Made by a program: the position numbers and the translations under genes
NCBI GenBank assembly: GCA_002409785.1
Contig: DHOX01000030.1
Coordinates: forward strand, 1 to 25,316
DNA from: Prevotella sp. UBA5379
GTDB lineage: Bacteria > Bacteroidota > Bacteroidia > Bacteroidales > Bacteroidaceae
Direction of reading: 5' to 3'
Length of the DNA: 25,316 nt
The notes under the pieces: generated by a model
The model's input: the letters and a program-made list of their open reading frames with translations, nothing else
Databases searched by the model: none
What the model was told of the DNA's origin: nothing
Shown here: positions 23,397 through 25,316 of the stretch, piece by piece
Position numbering within the stretch: the stretch's first letter is position 1
Layout of the letters: each line of letters opens with the position of its first letter

Positions 23397-25112
23397 ATGA
23401 AAATATCACGTTTGTTGATTGCCTTTATTGCAGCTCTGGCCTTTGCCGGCTGCAGTAATGATGTGGACATTCCTATTGCGGACACGACGGCACCCGTTCT
23501 CAAGACGGTCTCCCCGGACCAGAAAACGGTGGAGCGTCCCGGAACTAAGGATATTGCCCTGGGGTTCAATAAGAATATATTCTTCTATTCTGGTGATGCC
23601 GGCCAGATCACCCTGAACGGGAAAGCGGTCACTTCGGCTGAAGTGATCGGGTCTGACTCTGTCCTTCACATCCAGGCCCAGTTTCCCTCGGGCACGGATA
23701 CTTATGATCTCGAGGTCCCTGCAGGCTTGATTACCGGGCCTAATAAAATGCCGGCGCCTGCGGTCTCGGTGAAATGGACGGGGGTGACGGTGGCTGTCGC
23801 TGCTACTCCGGCGAATGATGCCGTAAACGCAGATGCGAAGGCTTTGTATGACCGTCTATTTAAATCGTATGGAAATCAGATCTATTCTGGGATGATGGCT
23901 AACGTCGACTGGAACCATACGCCTGCTGACCATGTGGATGCGGTTACTGGCAAATATCCGGCTATTGCGGGTTATGATTTTATCCATCTGGCAAATTCCG
24001 GTGAGAACTGGATCAACTATGATGATATTACTCCGGTCAAGGAGTATACCGATGCGGGGGGTATGGCTACGATCTCATGGCACTGGAATGTTCCGAACAC
24101 TCCTTTGGCTGCACAGGATCAGGTGATGACGAGTAATTGGGGTGCTTACCTGCAGATCACTCCCGGGGGGAATGCGGATGATCCAAGGGCGCTCTCTGCC
24201 CTGGCGGCGGCTGCTGCTGGTGACAAACTGGTAGTGGAGTTCAAGGATGTAAAGAGTGGAGCCCAGGCTTCTATCAAAGATGCCAACTGGTCTGGCGTCA
24301 AGGACGCTGATGGCAATTCCTATGATTATTTCAATATTGATCAGTCGAATGGTAAATTTGGAAATGAGGTCAATGATGTCAACTCTTTGGAACTGACACT
24401 TGACGCCACCTCGGCTGCTGATATTCAGAAGGGCGTTATCATCACGGGACATGACTATACCGTCACTCGTGTGTTCCTTGTCAAGAAGGGTAAGGATGAC
24501 TATTCCTATCGTCCTGATGGTACCAGTTTTTCCTGTGACAGTATCCTGAAAAGCGGAACGCTGGAGAATAAGATCATGAATCAGGACCTGGCCCGGGTGG
24601 CTGCCCATTTGAAGGACCTCCAGAACGCCGGGATCCCCGTGCTCTGGCGTCCTCTTCACGAAGCTGCCGGAAATATCCCGTCAGGGGGCAGTGCCTGGTT
24701 CTGGTGGGGGACTGCAGGGGCTGCCCAGTATAAGGCGCTCTGGCAGTATATGTTTGATTATATGAAGAATGCTGGTGTCAATAATCTGCTGTGGGTATGG
24801 ACAGGAGACGAGAACTGCGCCGACTGGTACCCCGGTGACGGGTATGTGGACTTTGTAGGAGCAGATATTTATAATGAGAGCGATGCCTCCGTGATCGCTG
24901 CTCGGTTCAATAACATGCAGTATACTTATCTGCATAAGATGATGACTCTGAGTGAATGTGGTGCCATCGCCAACATTTCCGATGTATGGAATGCCGGTGG
25001 CCATTGGTCCTGGTTTATGCCCTGGTACGGTGACAATAGTCCTGGGGTTCCTCAGGCTACGGATGATTGGTGGACGGAAGCCATGAAGTTTGCCGATACG
25101 GTATCCAGGTAG
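23397..25112 (+). CDS. GH26 endo-beta-1,4-mannanase lipoprotein with an inserted module
   Basis: The 571-residue protein has a lipobox FAGC (Cys19) followed by SNDVDIP, so it is a lipoprotein, probably surface exposed. Residues about 29-128 are an Ig-like (Big_5 type) domain (APVLKTVSPDQ, LGFNKNIFF). The GH26 barrel starts near 148 (LYDRLFKSYGNQIYSGMM, FIHLANSG, ISWHWNVP). The acid/base is Glu422 in WRPLHEAAG and the nucleophile is Glu520 in LSECGAI, both in the expected GH26 contexts; WVWTGDENCADWYPGDGYVD (split) is also typical. Between barrel strands, about residues 241-362, lies an extra module (SNWGAYLQI, GDKLVVEF, SIKDANW, GVIITGHDYTVTRVFLV) that interrupts the catalytic domain. It should cleave beta-mannan, glucomannan or galactomannan internally at the surface to feed SusCD. 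It is the last gene of the operon, 19 bases after the IPT/TIG gene. Confidence 0.92.
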   Translation: MKISRLLIAFIAALAFAGCSNDVDIPIADTTAPVLKTVSPDQKTVERPGTKDIALGFNKNIFFYSGDAGQITLNGKAVTSAEVIGSDSVLHIQAQFPSGTDTYDLEVPAGLITGPNKMPAPAVSVKWTGVTVAVAATPANDAVNADAKALYDRLFKSYGNQIYSGMMANVDWNHTPADHVDAVTGKYPAIAGYDFIHLANSGENWINYDDITPVKEYTDAGGMATISWHWNVPNTPLAAQDQVMTSNWGAYLQITPGGNADDPRALSALAAAAAGDKLVVEFKDVKSGAQASIKDANWSGVKDADGNSYDYFNIDQSNGKFGNEVNDVNSLELTLDATSAADIQKGVIITGHDYTVTRVFLVKKGKDDYSYRPDGTSFSCDSILKSGTLENKIMNQDLARVAAHLKDLQNAGIPVLWRPLHEAAGNIPSGGSAWFWWGTAGAAQYKALWQYMFDYMKNAGVNNLLWVWTGDENCADWYPGDGYVDFVGADIYNESDASVIAARFNNMQYTYLHKMMTLSECGAIANISDVWNAGGHWSWFMPWYGDNSPGVPQATDDWWTEAMKFADTVSR

Positions 25113-25135
25113 GTGTTTTTATTTATCAAATTTGG

Positions 25136-25175
25136 AATCAGCGGGAAAGACTTTTTCTTCCTGCTGATTTTTTTT
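25136..25175 (+). terminator. Strong intrinsic terminator of the PUL operon
   Basis: AATCAGCGGGAA (25136-25147) pairs with TTCCTGCTGATT (25158-25169) over 12 bp with one G-T wobble and a 10-base loop, and is followed by T residues to 25175. It lies 24 bases after the GH26 stop. A plus-strand operon end here means any further PUL genes would need their own promoter. Confidence 0.9.
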
Positions 25176-25265
25176 ATTATTCTTCCTTTAGGGGTGATGG
25201 CAGGTTACAACTGCTTATCATCTGCTTTATGTCTGTACGTCACGGAGATGTTCATTGTTGAACTC

Positions 25266-25316
25266 GATGCACCATAGAGGCCATCCCGATGTACCATAGA
25301 GATCCTCCCAATGTAC
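25266..25316. repeat. 22-nt tandem repeat running off the window edge
   Basis: Unit one (25266-25287) begins GATGCACCATAGAGG and unit two (25288-25309) begins GATGTACCATAGAGA; both end in TCCC. A third unit starts at 25310 (AATGTAC) and is cut by the window end. Units differ at four of 22 positions. The period is not a multiple of three, which argues against a simple coding repeat. A 37-codon minus-strand frame ending at 25205 crosses it, but there is too little to call a gene. Confidence 0.6.

Noticed and set aside
25205..25316. Minus-strand frame of 37 codons at the right edge, possibly the end of a gene
   Set aside because: It crosses a 22-nt tandem repeat that leaves more than one frame open, and there is too little sequence to recognise a protein.
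25266..25316. CRISPR array
   Set aside because: The units are directly adjacent 22-nt degenerate repeats without unique spacers, and no cas gene is present.
1..25316. tRNA, rRNA, insertion sequences or prophage genes
   Set aside because: No cloverleaf-like gene, transposase, integrase or phage protein could be recognised on either strand.

Overview
This window comes from a member of the Bacteroidota, most likely the order Bacteroidales. The evidence is a SusC/SusD pair with surface glycan-binding lipoproteins, promoters of the TAnnTTTG type (several reading TATCTTTGC), short A-rich leaders without strong Shine-Dalgarno sites, and family-typical genes such as DUF4294 and the TGS-type nucleoside kinase. 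I cannot name the genus from sequence alone.

Left part (1-5507): three genes on the minus strand, each with its own promoter. They are a YqiA/YcfP-type esterase cut by the window edge, a PbgA/YejM-like membrane sulfatase-fold protein, and a secreted helix-hairpin-helix plus beta-barrel protein. Divergent to the last is a secreted DUF4294 protein on the plus strand.

Middle (5514-11877, all minus strand): a putative peptide and amino-acid operon runs Lrp/AsnC regulator, then a C26 glutamine-amidotransferase/M19 dipeptidase fusion, then an M28-fold protein that resembles Bacteroidetes glutaminyl cyclases. Upstream of it stand three FKBP-type prolyl isomerases in tandem: one with no signal peptide, one lipoprotein, and one with a signal peptide and a lysine-rich tail. 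The spacers hold several striking inverted repeats.

Right of the FKBP cluster (12041-14523): a two-gene plus-strand unit encodes a sirtuin and a nucleoside/uridine-kinase-like protein with TGS and tRNA-SAD-like domains. It is closed by a clear intrinsic terminator.

Right part (14956-25175): a five-gene plus-strand polysaccharide utilisation locus, ordered susC, susD, surface glycan-binding protein, six-repeat IPT/TIG glycan-binding protein, and GH26 endo-mannanase, and closed by a strong terminator. Beta-mannan is the probable substrate because the only enzyme is a GH26 with both catalytic glutamates. Its catalytic barrel is interrupted by a beta-sandwich-like module that looks related to the C-terminal domain of the neighbouring IPT/TIG protein. 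The susC upstream region carries a nested dyad centred on the likely -7 box. No PUL regulator is encoded in the window. A 22-nt tandem repeat begins at the right edge and continues outside it.
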